Source: Bemisia tabaci (lineage: Eukaryota; Arthropoda; Insecta; Hemiptera; Aleyrodidae). Taken from it: a stretch of DNA of 64,000 nucleotides. Positions 11,174 through 22,896 of the stretch are shown here, piece after piece. The stretch's first letter is position 1, and the number at the start of each line of letters is the position of its first letter. The notes beneath the pieces are model-generated. The model did no database searches, was not told where the DNA came from, and saw nothing but the letters and a program-made list of their open reading frames with translations. The stretch spans positions 21,411,883-21,475,882 of the forward strand of contig NC_092802.1 in the NCBI RefSeq assembly GCF_918797505.1. Direction: 5' to 3'. The translations under genes and the position numbers were made by a program.

Positions 11174-11410
11174 CTCTGCCGTTTTAGCAGTAAGGGTCAA
11201 ATTTTCGAAATCGAGTTTCCTTCAATATTCGTTCAATCTCATTTGGATGAAATCACTGAAATAGCTGGAACAGCGAAATACATCTTAACTGTATCAAAAC
11301 GAGTCATTTGATAAAGCCGTAAGTGCGCAAAATATCTCGTAGTTTCAGGCAAAACAGCCGTTAGTTCGACATTATTCCTTCAGAGAGCGAATAAAAACAG
11401 TCCTTTCATG

Positions 11411-11517
11411 AATACAGCCGCCCTCTTCTGCCAATTTCGAACCTGAAAATGTGTTTGTTGTGTGTCCTCAACGCAACCACGAAAGCAAGCAGAAGATAGC
11501 ACTTACGGCTGTATTGC
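11411..11517. repeat. Small hairpin within a larger inverted pair
   Basis: GAATACAGCCG...CTTCTGCC pairs with GCAGAAGATAGC...CGGCTGTATT. A second, outer pair (GCCGTAAGTGCGCAAAAT at 11316, inverse at 11703-11721) encloses it, suggesting a decayed nested foldback. Confidence 0.45.
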
Positions 11518-12049
11518 GTATAGCCTAGTATGAAAATGAAAAATACCGTTTTCATGGAATGGAAATAAAATAAGTCGATTTTTAATCATCCAAACGATTT
11601 CTTACAGTCTATTGGATGATTGGTGGGAATTTGACAAAAGACGAAGGCTTCTCTTAATGAAATTTTTCAGTCAGACGCTTCTGAGCCCGTTTTCTCAAAA
11701 CTTCATTTTCGCACTTACGGCTCTCTTCGCTATCACGGCAGTGCTGCTCTCTTCGGAGCCAAGGGAGCCGAGATGACCGCTCTACATCCTCCACTGATTC
11801 GAGTCATAAGTTCATGACGACGAGGTTCGATGCACGAGCGGGCGTGCGAGGTGAGTTCGGGAGACCTATTCATAAGTCCTGCCGATCAAATATCACCGTG
11901 AAAGTGCTCATTAGGACCGCGCCGGGGACGACGCGGAGGGGCGGGGGGCGTTTTCTGTGGGTGAACGGGTTACACCAACAAACGCTCATTCATTAAAAGT
12001 AAACAACGCTCAACAGTCATCCCACAGCGTTGCCCCGTATTCGTATATG

Positions 12050-12596
12050 CTGTCCGAATCCAACGACTGGTTTACTACCCATCCCGGAAACTTTTTTGAA
12101 AAATGAAAAAAAAAAAAAAAATGACTCGAGGGCTGATTCTCAGAATGCATCATTTAATTTTGGATTGGTATTAGTTCTAAGGCCACTACTACTCTGCTGT
12201 GCAACGCAAAAACGCCGTAAACGCCATTTAAATTTTTTTGGAAACAATGTATCATACCAGAAAAAATTGTCAACCTTGGGAAAATGTTCTAACAGAATTC
12301 TTTCGCAAATACAATCAAGAACTTAACCTGAAAATTTGAGGTGCATGGGTAAAACAGTTTTTCTTTTAGGAAGTGTTAAGTTCCAAAAAACGCGGGAAAA
12401 TATTGGTGGATTTACGGCTTTCTTGCTTAGGACAGCAGTACTAGTTTATTACTCATCCCAGAAAATGTGTTGAAAAAAAAGAGAGAAAATTGACGCTAGA
12501 GCTGATTCCTTGAACAGCACCATATAAAATTTTGGATTGGTATTAGTCCTAGGGTCACTACGTCTAGTTCATTACCTATCCCGAAAAATGTTTTGG

Positions 12597-12634
<38 letters not shown>

Positions 12635-12915
12635 AAAAAATGACTCTAGGGCTGATTCTTAGAATGGTATCATATAAATTTTGGATTGGTATTCGTTCTA
12701 AGGCTACTACTACTAGTTTATTACCCGTCCCGAAAAATGTTTGGAAAAAAAAAAAATTGACGCTAGGGCTGATTCCTAAAATGGCATCACATAATATTTT
12801 GGATTGATATCAGCCCTAGGGTCACCTCTTCTAGTTTATTACCCATCCCGTGATTTTTTTTTAAAAAAAGGAAGAAGAAGAAGAAGAAAAAGAAAGTTGA
12901 CTCCAGGGCTCCAGG
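12050..12915 (+). repeat. Degenerate satellite, about five units of 115-155 bp
   Basis: Each unit reads CTAGTTTATTACCCATCCCG, an A-run (12-40 A), GACTCTAGGGCTGATTCTTA and ATTTTGGATTGGTATTAG. Units start near 12065, 12440, 12560, 12712 and 12828. Length variation comes mostly from the A-run. A G element interrupts unit 1. Confidence 0.78.
12194..12438. mobile_element. Element G copy (diverged) inside a satellite
   Basis: CTGCTGTGC...AAAAACGCCGT at the left and the inverted ACGGCTTTCTTGCTTAGGAC to CAGCAG at the right, flanked by TACT (12190-12193, 12439-12442). It interrupts the 12-kb tandem repeat unit, which resumes immediately after it. Confidence 0.7.
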
Positions 12916-14190
12916 CAAATTTGAGGGCTTTTTAAAACAAAGAAAGTCAACCTTTACCGAACGCATTTTTCATCTCTATTCTATAAACCTCCTCATTTAT
13001 TTTTCACGATAGGTGATAAGTTGTCATCATGTTCTGAGAGTGTACGACAAAGTAAACCCTCCTCCTGATCTGTGTCAAAAATGCAAAGATTGACCATTTT
13101 TCTCCTCACTGAATTTCATGCCCGAAAAGAAGCAAAAGAATGAGGAATCTAGTAAGTAATCTGAATAAAACCTCGATGAGAGCAATCAAATACGAAGGAA
13201 TAAAAACATTCTGTCTTTTTCTTCTTTGCCAACGCTGTATATTCATTTTTGTGACCGTATTGCAACATTGTAAAAAAACACACGCGCCCTCGACTAAGGG
13301 GGGCGTCTAAGAATGAGTCCCCTAATTGCCCGTGCGGCGTGGCGCTTGGCCGGGCCCCGAGGCCCCCCAAGCGATGCCGTGCCCCCCTAATTAGACGGCT
13401 ACTTAAATTCGGAACTCCAAAAATAAATCAACCGCCTATACAGGCGGGAGATCCAAAATTCCCCGCCTTTTAAATCGGGACTTTTCGCGTGCGCTTGGCA
13501 ACACCGCAAGTTGTCCTGGACGAGAGCTACGCCTGATTTTGGCTTGAACGTAACTTATAAGCCCCCGTGTCGTAAATCTTCGCTCAAATCCGGCTGTAAC
13601 TGAATAACGTTAGGCGAAAAGAGCGCATCTGCTTCTTGATTGAAAATTCGATCGTTTAAGAGAACACTACTTTTGAGGCTCACTTTGAAATGAACATAGG
13701 CTCTTTCTGCCTGGTGCTTTCTAGATGTCTCTCGCGGATCTGTGTCATAAAATTAGTTACTTTCGAATAAAAGCTCAATGATACGCCTGTAATTTTGTAG
13801 AGGAGCTACAATGATTTAGAATACTTTTTAAAGGGTAATAAAGAGCAACCTGTGGCAAAGCCTGATTTTTCTTGAATTTCGGGTGCTTTTAGAAGCAAAA
13901 ACATTTTCGTCGAAGTCTTAAGCGTTCTCGTGCACACACATATAGTTACGCCACCCACGGATACTATTCTAGACGTTTCCGTAAACCTTTTTCTGAATAG
14001 AGTGATCAAGTGGAATTCCTAAATTTAAAAATCAAGGAACTTCCGAGTAGGAATTAATTTAAATCAACTGTGTGCGAGATAGATAAATCTTGTGATCTCT
14101 TAACTTCCATGCATATTTTTTATTTTAAATACCAAAGACGGCAATTGAGCAATCTTTCGCTCACTGGCATTTCGTCTTCAAAATTTTTCT
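12916..14190. other. No recognisable gene or repeat
   Basis: Mixed composition, including a GC-rich patch (13280-13400, GGGCCCCGAGGCCCCCC). Short frames only. No inverted-repeat element noticed. Confidence 0.45.
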
Positions 14191-14348
14191 GTGGTAAAAC
14201 TACCTGAGTACTTTAATGCCGCACGAGTATTGATTTTTTCGATTCTTCACATAATGTCACAATTTATTCGAAGAATCTTGATTTCATCGTCAACACGAGA
14301 ACAGAATATTACATTTGTGCGCTTACGAGTGGATTCCAGACTTTCCTG

Positions 14349-14627
14349 CCGGCCGATTATTAAAATTGATAGACAAAGCTATAGACAAAAGATACAAAAG
14401 AGATATGAAGAGATGCTATTGATGGAAGTGGGTGGTTGCAATGGACAAAGGAGGTAGGTAATAGACTAACTAACGGCAACCAACGAGGGACCCCTTAGTT
14501 ATTAGTCTATAATTTTCTCCCTTTGTCTATAGGAACTACAGGTTTCAACCAAAAGGATCGCTCCATACTCCCTATATGTCTTCTTTGTCTGTAGCTTTGT
14601 CCATCAATTTAAATAATCAGTCTGCTG
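14349..14627. mobile_element. MITE T copy 1
   Basis: GGCCGATTATTAAAATTGAT and AGACAAAGCTATAGACAAAA at the left; the inverse TCTGTAGCTTTGTCCATCAA and TTTAAATAATCAGTCTGC at the right. The middle has GGTAGGTAATAGACTAACTA and its inverse. Confidence 0.78.
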
Positions 14628-14691
14628 GTGTGTCCGACGTGGTTTTCGAACGAATTCACGCCTAGAAATATGACTCAGTTCGCTGTGTCTC

Positions 14692-15294
14692 TTGGGTGCA
14701 ACACTCGTTGCCTCGATTTCATCGTCAGCACGAGATCAGAATATCAGTATTTTGAACAGCGTTCATGTTTCCCGACTTTTCCACCGATACTCTCATGAAG
14801 CGAGGCGAAAGATACACTTCGCAACAAAAACAGTGCTTGATCGCATTCCGCCGCGCAACGAGAGCTCGAGGAGTGTAAGTCGCGCGGCGGCGGAGCTTAA
14901 ATCAAAGCACTCGAAACCAGATGCGCTCGTCGACGACTCTCGCTTGAAAAACGGCGAGCTTTCGATCGACGGAGCTTTCGCAACTTTCCCGGGTTCCGCT
15001 CGCGGAGATCGCGGCAAAAACGGAGGGACTCCGAGCGAAAAGCGATTGCCTTGTAAATCGAAGCCACTCCAGCCAATGGCCGACAAGGTTGCAATCTTTC
15101 CTGCCCGGAAAATTCGAGGTTCCCCAGACATTTCCCCGGTTGAATTTTTCAGGGCGAATTTTCTGGATTTCCTTACGGAGCTCTCAACCGTTAGGAAGCG
15201 AATTGAACCTGATCAAACTGATTTCAGAGTCAGGAATACGATTCGCCTTCAATTTGATGGATATGCAATATTAGCTACTTGGGAGTTAAAATAG
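14692..15294 (+). other. Longest open frame (200 codons), unrecognised
   Basis: An uninterrupted frame over a locally GC-rich interval. The product is basic, low in hydrophobic segments, with no motif I recognise. The antisense strand is also open for 112 codons. Both facts fit composition-driven openness. No splice or promoter support was seen. Its 5' end overlaps a decayed repeat shared with about 14278-14310 (GATTTCATCGTCA-CACGAGA). Confidence 0.3.
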
Positions 15295-15335
15295 TTTTAT
15301 CATTCATTTTGGTTCATGGATGAGGACGGGCTGGC

Positions 15336-15576
15336 AAAAGGAAGGAGGGGATAAAGAGGAGGAGAAAGTGAGGAGGTAGAGGAGGAGGAGAAAATATGAG
15401 GAAGAAGAGAAAAGTAGTGAAGAGGAGGAAGAAGAAGCGTAGCAAGAATGAAAACGAGAGGAAAATGAAGATGAATAATAATAAGAAGAAGAACAAGGCT
15501 AATTTTTTAACTTGGTCTAGTCTTCTCCTCTCCTTTTTCCTCTCCTTCCTTTCTTTCTCTTCCATTCTCTTCCCCT
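15336..15576. repeat. Polypurine tract followed by polypyrimidine tract
   Basis: Bases 15336-15497 are almost all A/G (GGAGGAGGAGA, GAAGAAGA units). After a short mixed spacer, 15522-15575 is almost all C/T. The two could pair as a loose hairpin. Apparent ORFs here are Lys/Arg/Glu or Phe/Leu/Ser runs caused by composition. Confidence 0.7.
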
Positions 15577-15749
15577 ACATAATATTCCTCTCAAATTTCG
15601 TCTTCGCCTTCTGATTCCTGATGTGTTCCCATTTGGTATATGCGTTGAAAGTTGTGATGTGCTACACTTATTAATCTTATTGGTTAAAGTGGGTAATTTC
15701 TATCGACTTAGGAGGAATATTATGGACTCAGTATAGGGTCTCGTGGCGT

Positions 15750-15880
15750 GAGTTGGTCTATTACCTCCCTTCGCTTTGTCCATTACAATCGTCCGCTTCC
15801 ACCAATAGAATCCCTCCATACCCCTTTTGTTTTCTTTGTCTATAGCTGTGTCTATCAAATTCAATAATCAGCCCGCAGGT
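15750..15880. mobile_element. MITE T right half
   Basis: TTGGTCTATTACCTCCCTTC through TATAGCTGTGTCTATCAAAT and TCAATAATCAGCCCGCAG. No left arm is recognised. Confidence 0.6.
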
Positions 15881-15941
15881 CTAAGAGACCCATTAGACAT
15901 GGATTAGACAAGGGCTAAGTGCTTTCACAACTTTTCGCAAA

Positions 15942-16059
15942 CTGTAAACAATTTAAACAGATAGGTTTCATTAAGAATGTACTATAGGCTTTCTTGCTAT
16001 CTACTGTCACAGATAGTTCTAGAGTTCCACCTTGTAAACCAAAATAAAACACTTTCGTT

Positions 16060-16096
<37 letters not shown>
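15942..16096 (+). mobile_element. Poly(A)-tailed retroposon or processed 3' end
   Basis: AATAAA at 16043-16048, then 12 nt, then 35 A (16061-16095). A candidate imperfect duplication CTTTT[C/T]GCAAA lies at 15931-15941 and 16097-16107. No coding sequence was recognised upstream of the tail. Confidence 0.5.
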
Positions 16097-16100
<4 letters not shown>

Positions 16101-16478
16101 TTGCAAATATAACTTGTTTTTTCCGCCCGATTTGTCAACGCACCATTCTTCCGTTGCTCTTTGACAGCGACGCGCAAAAAAAAGTCCCTCGACGGTGAAT
16201 TAAGTCAGCGCTGCGAAAACTCGCGCTGATCGAGCCGCGATGGGCCGGAGCGGCGGGGGGGGGGGAGCGGAAACTTGAACTTGAACACACAAAAAGCTGC
16301 GGAGCTTTCAAAAGCTACACCCGCGCGCGCTAACGACAATCGTCTCGCGGCGGGGGCAATATTCGAGCTGCTCGCTCGTATTTCAAAGGGCTCTGAAACA
16401 CTAAAGGTCAACGCCGCGACGCGGGGCTATGAAAAGCTTCGATCCGTAAGCGGCGACGATTTCGCTTTTTTCCGACGC

Positions 16479-16716
16479 CGCACAGTGGATCGAGTCAATC
16501 AAAGAAGTAGGATAAATTTTTTTTACTAAAACTGCAAATTTTGATGTTCATTTCGTCACATTTTAAATTTCAAGGGGTGCTTCTTGAAGAGAATTTCACG
16601 AGAAAACCAATGGAACCACTTTAAGTACCTCAAAAGTCTGTATAAACGGAGTTCTAAGCGTTTTAAAGTTTCCAAATTGTGTCCGACTTCTCCTATTGAC
16701 TCGGTCCAGTGTGCGA
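16479..16716. mobile_element. Element K copy 3
   Basis: GCACAGTGGATCGAGTCAAT and TCCGACTTCTCCTATTGACT ...CCAGTGTGC. GACGCC flanks both sides, a possible 6-bp duplication. The interior AAACTGCAAATTTTGATG matches other K copies. 238 bp. Confidence 0.75.
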
Positions 16717-17331
16717 CGCCCGCCTTTCGCGTTGCTTTTGATCGGCCCGTAATTTACTCGTCGAGCGGCGACAAAGAGCCTTTTGATATTTAATTCGCGA
16801 GACGTCTTAGTTTCGCCGATGTTTCTGGATGGTTTTTCCTCTCCATCGAGAAAATACTGTTTTCAGCGACGGTATTTTAGGACTAAAACATGGAGCTGTT
16901 CCCTTTAATGTAACTGCCCGATGAGAAAGGGACTGTAGTTCAAAAAAGCACGCAGGAAAAAGATTATCCTTGAAGACAATGTTTAGGACCGTTCAAGGAG
17001 TACGCAACGCACTTGAGAAAGAGGGAGGTTTGAGTCAGCGCGTTGCATTACTAGTGGGGAACGGAGGGTCAAGCCCAGCGTAACATAAAAGGAGGAGAAG
17101 TGTATGAATAACTAAATGAAAAGGACGGAAGTATAAGAGGGAGGAAGATAAAAATAAGAAAACAGGAAAGAATAGAAGGAGCCGCTTAAGTATTACGTAA
17201 CGCACTTAGGGGGAGGGGGGCTTGAGCCAGCGTCATGGTGCGTTACATTGTAACGTGTACTACATTGTAGGTTGTACACAGGTTGTCTGCAGGTTTCTGT
17301 TTGGAATTTTTATATTTTATTTGTATTCTTC
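16717..17331. other. No recognisable gene; decayed direct repeat
   Basis: Related phrases (TACGCAACGCACTTGAGAAAG and TACGTAACGCACTTAGGGGG) occur at 17002 and 17194, suggesting an old duplication. Otherwise nothing is recognised. Confidence 0.4.
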
Positions 17332-17370
17332 CGACTGAAAATGGCTCAGTTTTGAGCCGAAACGTCTTTG
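17332..17370 (+). other. Hairpin-GAAACGTC motif resembling retroelement tails
   Basis: CGACTGAAAATGGCTCAGTT followed by TTGAGCCGAAACGTC: a GGCTCA/TGAGCC stem between CUGA and GAAAC. This layout recalls the CUGA-stem-GAAAC core of hammerhead-like motifs in Penelope-like retroelements, but the core here lacks the UGAUGA sequence. It may be a decayed element end. Confidence 0.35.
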
Positions 17371-18011
17371 ATTTTCATGTGTACTTTTTAGCCTTGTTTC
17401 CCGTGTTTACCCTATGTTTTTGATAACACCATTGTTTTGGTATCATAGATATGTATCATTCTGCAAGTCTTATGCTCATTACGCACGAAGACAACACCAA
17501 CTCTCTCCTTAATCTGATCAGACTATAATTTAAAACCATACTTTCAAAAACCACCCAACTCCATCCGCGTCTCCATCTCCGGCCCGTCCCGCTCCGTCGC
17601 GAAATCTCGGGTCGCATAAAGGTTAACGCCGCGCCGTGGCGCGGATTGGCGCGAGGGTCGGCGATAGACACATTAAGCGGCGTTATGACGTTATGTCCAC
17701 GCGAGCAATTTGTAATAAACGTTATAAAAGCGCGGAGCCGCGAAATTAATGGGCGCCCCAGGGCTTCGGACACACGGAGCGCGCCGTAATCGGAGACTGC
17801 CCATAAAAAGGCGGGGAAACGCCGGAAAAACAAAGAAAGGGATGACTTCGCTGGGATGCCGGCTGTGATAGCGGAAAACGCAAGGTGGTCATTACTGTGG
17901 ATTGAAAAGATTGTGAGGAAATTTCGCGAATAAGTAAGACGAAACAAAGACATAAATCTCAGTTATACGAATCGCATTATGGGAAAAAATTAAATTGCTA
18001 ATTTAACAATT

Positions 18012-18234
18012 CAATTGAGGAGCTTTCCGGAAAAAGGGCACATAGCAAACAATTACGTTTGAGAAAAATGAATTTTAAGTTTCCATTCTTACTTCCTGGC
18101 CAGTGATGGTAACTTACATCGCAGCTTGGACTCCCGATTAAGAACGTAATTCACAATCAGTGGCCATAGAATAATGATGGAAGCTCCAAATGCATTTTTT
18201 TCTATGTGCCCTTTTTCCGGAAAGCTCCTCAATT
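18012..18234. mobile_element. MITE EE with 34-bp perfect ends
   Basis: CAATTGAGGAGCTTTCCGGA continuing to AAGGGCACATAG, and its exact inverse at the right end. It interrupts a sequence also seen uninterrupted at about 8362-8440 (AAATTGCT..., AAAAAAGTGACTG). That gives a partial empty site and suggests a CAATT duplication. Confidence 0.78.
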
Positions 18235-18269
18235 GCTAAAAAAAAGTGACTGCAATGTTTCTGCAATAG

Positions 18270-19080
18270 ATGACCCTTCCGCGCGCAAATTGCAATCGGG
18301 AGCACAAGACCAAAGCAGATCTTTATCAACGCGAAGGTATCATGAATGTAAGCACGCTGAGTTGTTAAAAAATGGTTAGAATCTCGTCTAGGCACATACG
18401 TGGGTTTTGGCGGATTTCGGCCATGTTGAGTAGTATGTAGTATCCTAGTGCAAAGGGGTTGGATAGAGCAACACGTCTGACGAAATGTTTACCAGTGCCA
18501 AAGTATCGTTTTTTAAGAGGGAAGCTCAAAAAAACGAAAATTTCTTACGCACATTGTGAAGTTAGGAGTGCATTTCAAATTTTCCCAATGCGTTCATGAT
18601 GATTTTTCAGACATTTAAGAATCGAAACAACTCTTATTTTTGAGCAAAAGTTTGCAACGGGCCCATTCCTAGCAAAATTCGCAATCTGACAACGGTCAAA
18701 TTTACAACGATCCTCACGTCCGGGCTTACAAATATCATTATCCCATCACTCCACGTCCCAGGATTCCACCGCAAGGGAAGGGGTGCTGAAAAGCTTTCCT
18801 CCTCACCCCTCCCCCTCCCGCAGGTTACGACGGCGGGGGAGGTGGGGGGAGGAAGCTCGGCAGGCCCTTTCCGCTTCGGATCAAGGGTCACGTTCGGGTT
18901 TTTACGAGCTTAAAAAGATTTCAAAAGACGATCGACAGACAATGGCGCGGACAGTGCGGCGTGGGACGTAGATGTAAAGAAATTAAGTCCTTGATTAGTT
19001 TATTGGACGCTGCACTAATCGGATTAATGGCTCCTCTATGAGAAACGTCTTCGCGAACCGACGTGCATCCTTCCTCTGAT
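18270..19080. other. No recognisable gene
   Basis: Contains a GC-rich patch (18770-18900, CCTCACCCCTCCCCCTCCCG) that yields open frames on both strands. No family match. Confidence 0.4.
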
Positions 19081-19087
19081 TGCTCCT

Positions 19088-19120
19088 CGGGGGGGGGGGG
19101 GGGGGGGGTGGTGGTGGTTT
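19088..19120 (+). repeat. Poly(G) tract with TGG repeats
   Basis: About 19 consecutive G followed by TGGTGGTGG. Other long G or C runs are at 50051-50070, 53389-53406 and 60890-60906. They are assembly-sensitive. Confidence 0.8.
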
Positions 19121-19298
19121 ACGATTAAGCATCGTGTGTCGCTCATGCGGAGTTCTGATGGGTTTCGACGATGGTTTAGTGAGAGTGAGTTGTTAGATTA
19201 TCGTTTACGTTGATTTGAGATTCTAGGATCAGCGAGAACAAAACGCCGTTACCAAGGAACGTAACTTCATACCGGGGTTACACAACTGACCCGCATAA

Positions 19299-19603
19299 CA
19301 CTGAAACACAATTTTATTGAGATATTACTTTGACGTAAAGCGTCGTTTCTTGTTGACAATTTTTTTAATTTTTATTTTTTATTTTAGTTGAATTCGTGCG
19401 GATTCGACCTACGGTCAGTTTTTCTTCATTTAAAAAAGCTTTGGTTATCGTTAAGTTTAAGTTAAATACAACGATACTGAACCGATGTTTCTTTGACTAA
19501 TAAACCTGAATTTAGGTTAAATGCCCACGGATTAAAAAAAAAAAAAAAAAAAAAATGACAAGAAACAACGCTTAAAGTCAAAATGATATCTCTTTTTCCA
19601 GTG
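19299..19603. mobile_element. MITE L
   Basis: CACTGAAACACAATTTTATT with GAGATATTACTTTGACG, and the inverse GTCAAAATGATATCTCTTTT to CCAGTG. TTTCTTGT occurs in both arms. An internal A-run spans about 19535-19555. Confidence 0.7.
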
Positions 19604-20289
19604 AATGTTATTTTTCAGAAGAATATAACTGCGCGGTAAGAGGAAATCAAGAGAATAGTTACCTGGTGAAATTTTTAGTTAGAATACGTCTCGCCTTCAA
19701 TTTTTAAGGACGGCAATGTGACCGGCACAGGAGCACGAATAGTTATCTCAAAGTGCTTTGCAATGACTTCATCACAGAGTTGGAGTATATTGTAATACTA
19801 CATTCGTGTGCGTGTGATTTGTCCTCGGTGTTGACCAACGGGTACAAGACTTTACTCTTTATCTGTCTGACTCCCCCTCCCCTCAAAAATATTTCGATTT
19901 TTATACGTTTTTTTCCAAAATAATGGTTAAAATTTGAAACACATCTATCGTGCCCAAAACGCATTGGGCCAAAACTGAAGATCCATCTTGGCAAGTATGC
20001 AACCGACTCTTCGAAAAAAGAGAGAAAATTTACATTAAGCGTAAAATTCCATTCCCTGATCCAATTTGACAGAAATTGCTCCCCTGAAAAGTCACCTCCG
20101 GGAATTTAGGGCCCTTTGCCTGTTTACGGTCAACATTTTTGTTTTTTAAGACTGCGCATGAGCCAAAATAACGACCTCTATTCATAAAAATCGCCAATTT
20201 TTTGCAGGTTTCCAGCAATGTGCTCTAGATCTGAGTCTCATAAACGGTCATAAAACAAAATCGCACACGGAAACACGTCTTCGTCTCGG

Positions 20290-20542
20290 CTACCGTACTA
20301 AGGAACAACGCCGTATGAACGATCACCCGTTGCCAAATCTCCCCCTATAAAATATTTATTTTTTAACTTAGTTCTGAATGGTAAATATTTCTTCTTGAAA
20401 TGTTTGTAGCTTAAACTGCGATTAAACTCCTCTGAGAAATAAGACAGATAACATTCAGAAGTTTCCCAGAAATATCGATTTTTCTTAATGGAAATTTGGC
20501 AATACCCGGAGGCTGATAAGGTGTTCTTCCTTAAGACGGCAG
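20290..20542. mobile_element. Element G copy 3 (diverged)
   Basis: CTACCGTACTAAGGAACAAC start and inverted GTTCTTCCTTAAGACGGCAG end. Flanking tetramers TCGG and CCCG no longer match, so the duplication has decayed or the ends are mis-set by a base or two. Confidence 0.75.
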
Positions 20543-21168
20543 CCCGAACAGCCTGTTTCGACTCCCGTCTGGGAAGATTAAAATTAATTCAAGACGCTGA
20601 AGGAGAAAAGATGCACCTGTAAAGGAAACTGTCGCAGCGGAGGAAAACTCCCGTTTTGGACTCGAGCCGTATTTTATATCCCTACTTAAACTGAAAAGTG
20701 CGTAAAACGGCGGCAATACACCCCTTCCTCATCTCCTCTCTGAATTGATTTATGCACGCATAAAAGAGCTTTGAAAAATGCCCCACATTCAAGATGCCAA
20801 ATCGAGCTTTTATCATTCGATTGTATAATAATTGGATACAATTTTTCAAAATGATTCCATTTACATAGAAGGATTTAAAAAATGACTTATGCTTGTATGT
20901 ATATCGGAATCGTGTTAACTGATCTTCTGCCGCATTATAAAAGTGCGTAAACTTAGGTAGTATGGACTCTACCTTTTGAGCCGGAAGCTCAAAAGTGCGG
21001 AAATTTCTTCCACAGATTGTAAAGTTAGAAGTACATTTTAGATTATACAGCTGTGCTCAGAGACACTATACTTAATTTATCCAGACCGATGCTATTTTCT
21101 CTAAAGAGTAAAAGTTACTTTTGAAATTCAACGCTCAAAATCGCCCAATGATGACTTGAGACCAGAGA
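20543..21168. other. No recognisable feature
   Basis: AT-rich, short frames only. Confidence 0.4.
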
Positions 21169-21298
21169 ATTGGGCGTATTTCTGCCAAACGGAACTACGT
21201 ACATTAAGATATGAGCCCTGAGGCCCATAAGCGTATATGCATGACAAAGCTCACGTCATAATGCAAATATGGTTCCGTTTAGCAGAAATTGAGCACTT
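21169..21298. mobile_element. MITE J copy 2
   Basis: GGGCGTATTTCTGCCAAACG and the inverse CCGTTTAGCAGAAATTGAGC. The loop contains ATGAGCCCTGAGGCCCATAA. A moderately diverged copy. Confidence 0.75.
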
Positions 21299-22624
21299 GA
21301 TTTAGTAATCCTAACCCAATTTGCAAAAAATTACCTAGCAAAGCTCACTCGGACATTCATCGCTCATCATTAGGCAAATTTAATTTTATTCTTTGCGAAA
21401 CAAGTCGCTCATCAATCATCATTGGGCGAAAATTAGCCCTGACTTAACTTCTGCCTCCAGCGACTAAATTACTCAGATCGTTATTGCGGATTTCCTGCAA
21501 TACATTGTCTCTAGACCGTTATGTGATTATAATTGGGTAATATTCCTTGCGACGGCTTTTGTTTTCGCTCTAGCAAAAGTTTCAACCAACGAAGCAAGAA
21601 AAATCGTAGGGGATTTATGAGGCAACTTGTCAACCGCGATCGTGATATTATTTAGACTCATAAAAACGCCAATTTCAGGAACCCGTTGAATAGGCGAGCC
21701 TTTAGCGTCGCCACGGCGCGGCGGCTGGCTGCCACCTCACCTTTTGAGACTGGGAAATGGAACCCTTTTGAGAAAAAAGAAAACCGCAGGAGACTGCGGG
21801 GGAGGGGATTTAGAAATTCGAGGGAGAGGGCGCTTTCCTCGATAATTTCTCTTCCCGTCGATGGTGGGTGATTTATTTTTGATGTACCTTGTCAAAAAGC
21901 GAATGAAATTTATCGGACGCTTTTGAAAAAAATGTCGCAAGTTTCCACAGTTGCCGCTTATAATAACCTCACAGTCGTTCTTTAAAGAGCTTATTTTCTC
22001 AGGGAGACCCCATTTGGTTTACAATATGATTAAAGGAACTTTTAGGAGGCCCGGAAAGTAGCATTATAGAAAGTAAAATTTTTGCAAATCTCGAGTAGTG
22101 TGACTTAGAAATGGATTCTAGAAAGGGATCATAATGATTTGCCACTACAAAGAGTGCAAAATGCGATGGAAAAAACTTTACTACCTTAAATACCTAAACA
22201 CGTAATACCTACCTTAAAATTTACCAAACTGACAATAAACGTGATTTCTTCTGTATTTTAGACTTTTTTCAGTGGCAAATCTTTTTGACACCTTTTTCAA
22301 GACTCGTTTCCAAAGTTATACTGCTAACTTTTATTCGAATTTTGCACACAAAAAATGCCTTTTTATGATGTTATGATAACGATCTTCCCAGAGCAAAACA
22401 CTTAGAGACGTGCATGGCCCGACCTGTGCGTAACAAGATGGTATAATTAACTTAGGGGTAAACCTCACCCCCCCTCCGCCTTTAGTCTTGTGCTAAATCT
22501 CATTAGAGCCCAAAATTTTTGGCTGTAATTGAAATATTGGAACTTTTGGGACTTGTTTTCCCCGCGAAATAGTGTGCGGACTCAGCACTTTTTTACCACG
22601 TTGTTAAGGATCTTCTTGAACCTA
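21299..22624. other. No recognisable feature
   Basis: AT-rich with a small GC patch (21700-21860). No inverted repeats or motifs noticed. Confidence 0.4.
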
Positions 22625-22813
22625 CACTGAAAAAAAAGCTAAGTGCTATATCGACAAACCGTCCGTTCCCGGCTCAGAGGCCGAAATTAATTTCCGGGTG
22701 CTGGAGTCGTAGCTTCGATTGCTCTGGGTGCTACACCTGGAACTTTCGGCCTCTGAGACCGGAACGCGGACGGTACGTCAATATAGCCCGTAAGTGCGGC
22801 TTCCGCGGCCGAA
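22625..22813. mobile_element. Element E copy 2
   Basis: The left tip is CACTGAAAAAAAAGCTAAG. The palindromic body has CCGTCCGTTCCCGGCTCAGA and the inverse TCTGAGACCGGAACGCGGAC. It ends near TATAGCCCGTAAGTGCGGC without a sharp right tip. Confidence 0.65.
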
Positions 22814-22896
22814 GTTTTATTTTCAATGCACGAAGTAAACTAGAAGAGGCTTCCTAAGGAAAGGAACTCTCTAAGGAACAATAAAAAGGACCTATA

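Noticed and set aside
12864..12915. GAAGAAGAAG microsatellite as a coding repeat
   Set aside because: Part of the degenerate A-run satellite; no frame of useful length.
17456..17953. 165-codon minus-strand frame
   Set aside because: Low-complexity Arg/Ser composition over a GC-rich patch, no recognised motif, no splice support.
18080..18130. Donor-like GTAAG words on the minus strand
   Set aside because: They lie inside the palindromic MITE EE and do not bound a coherent exon.
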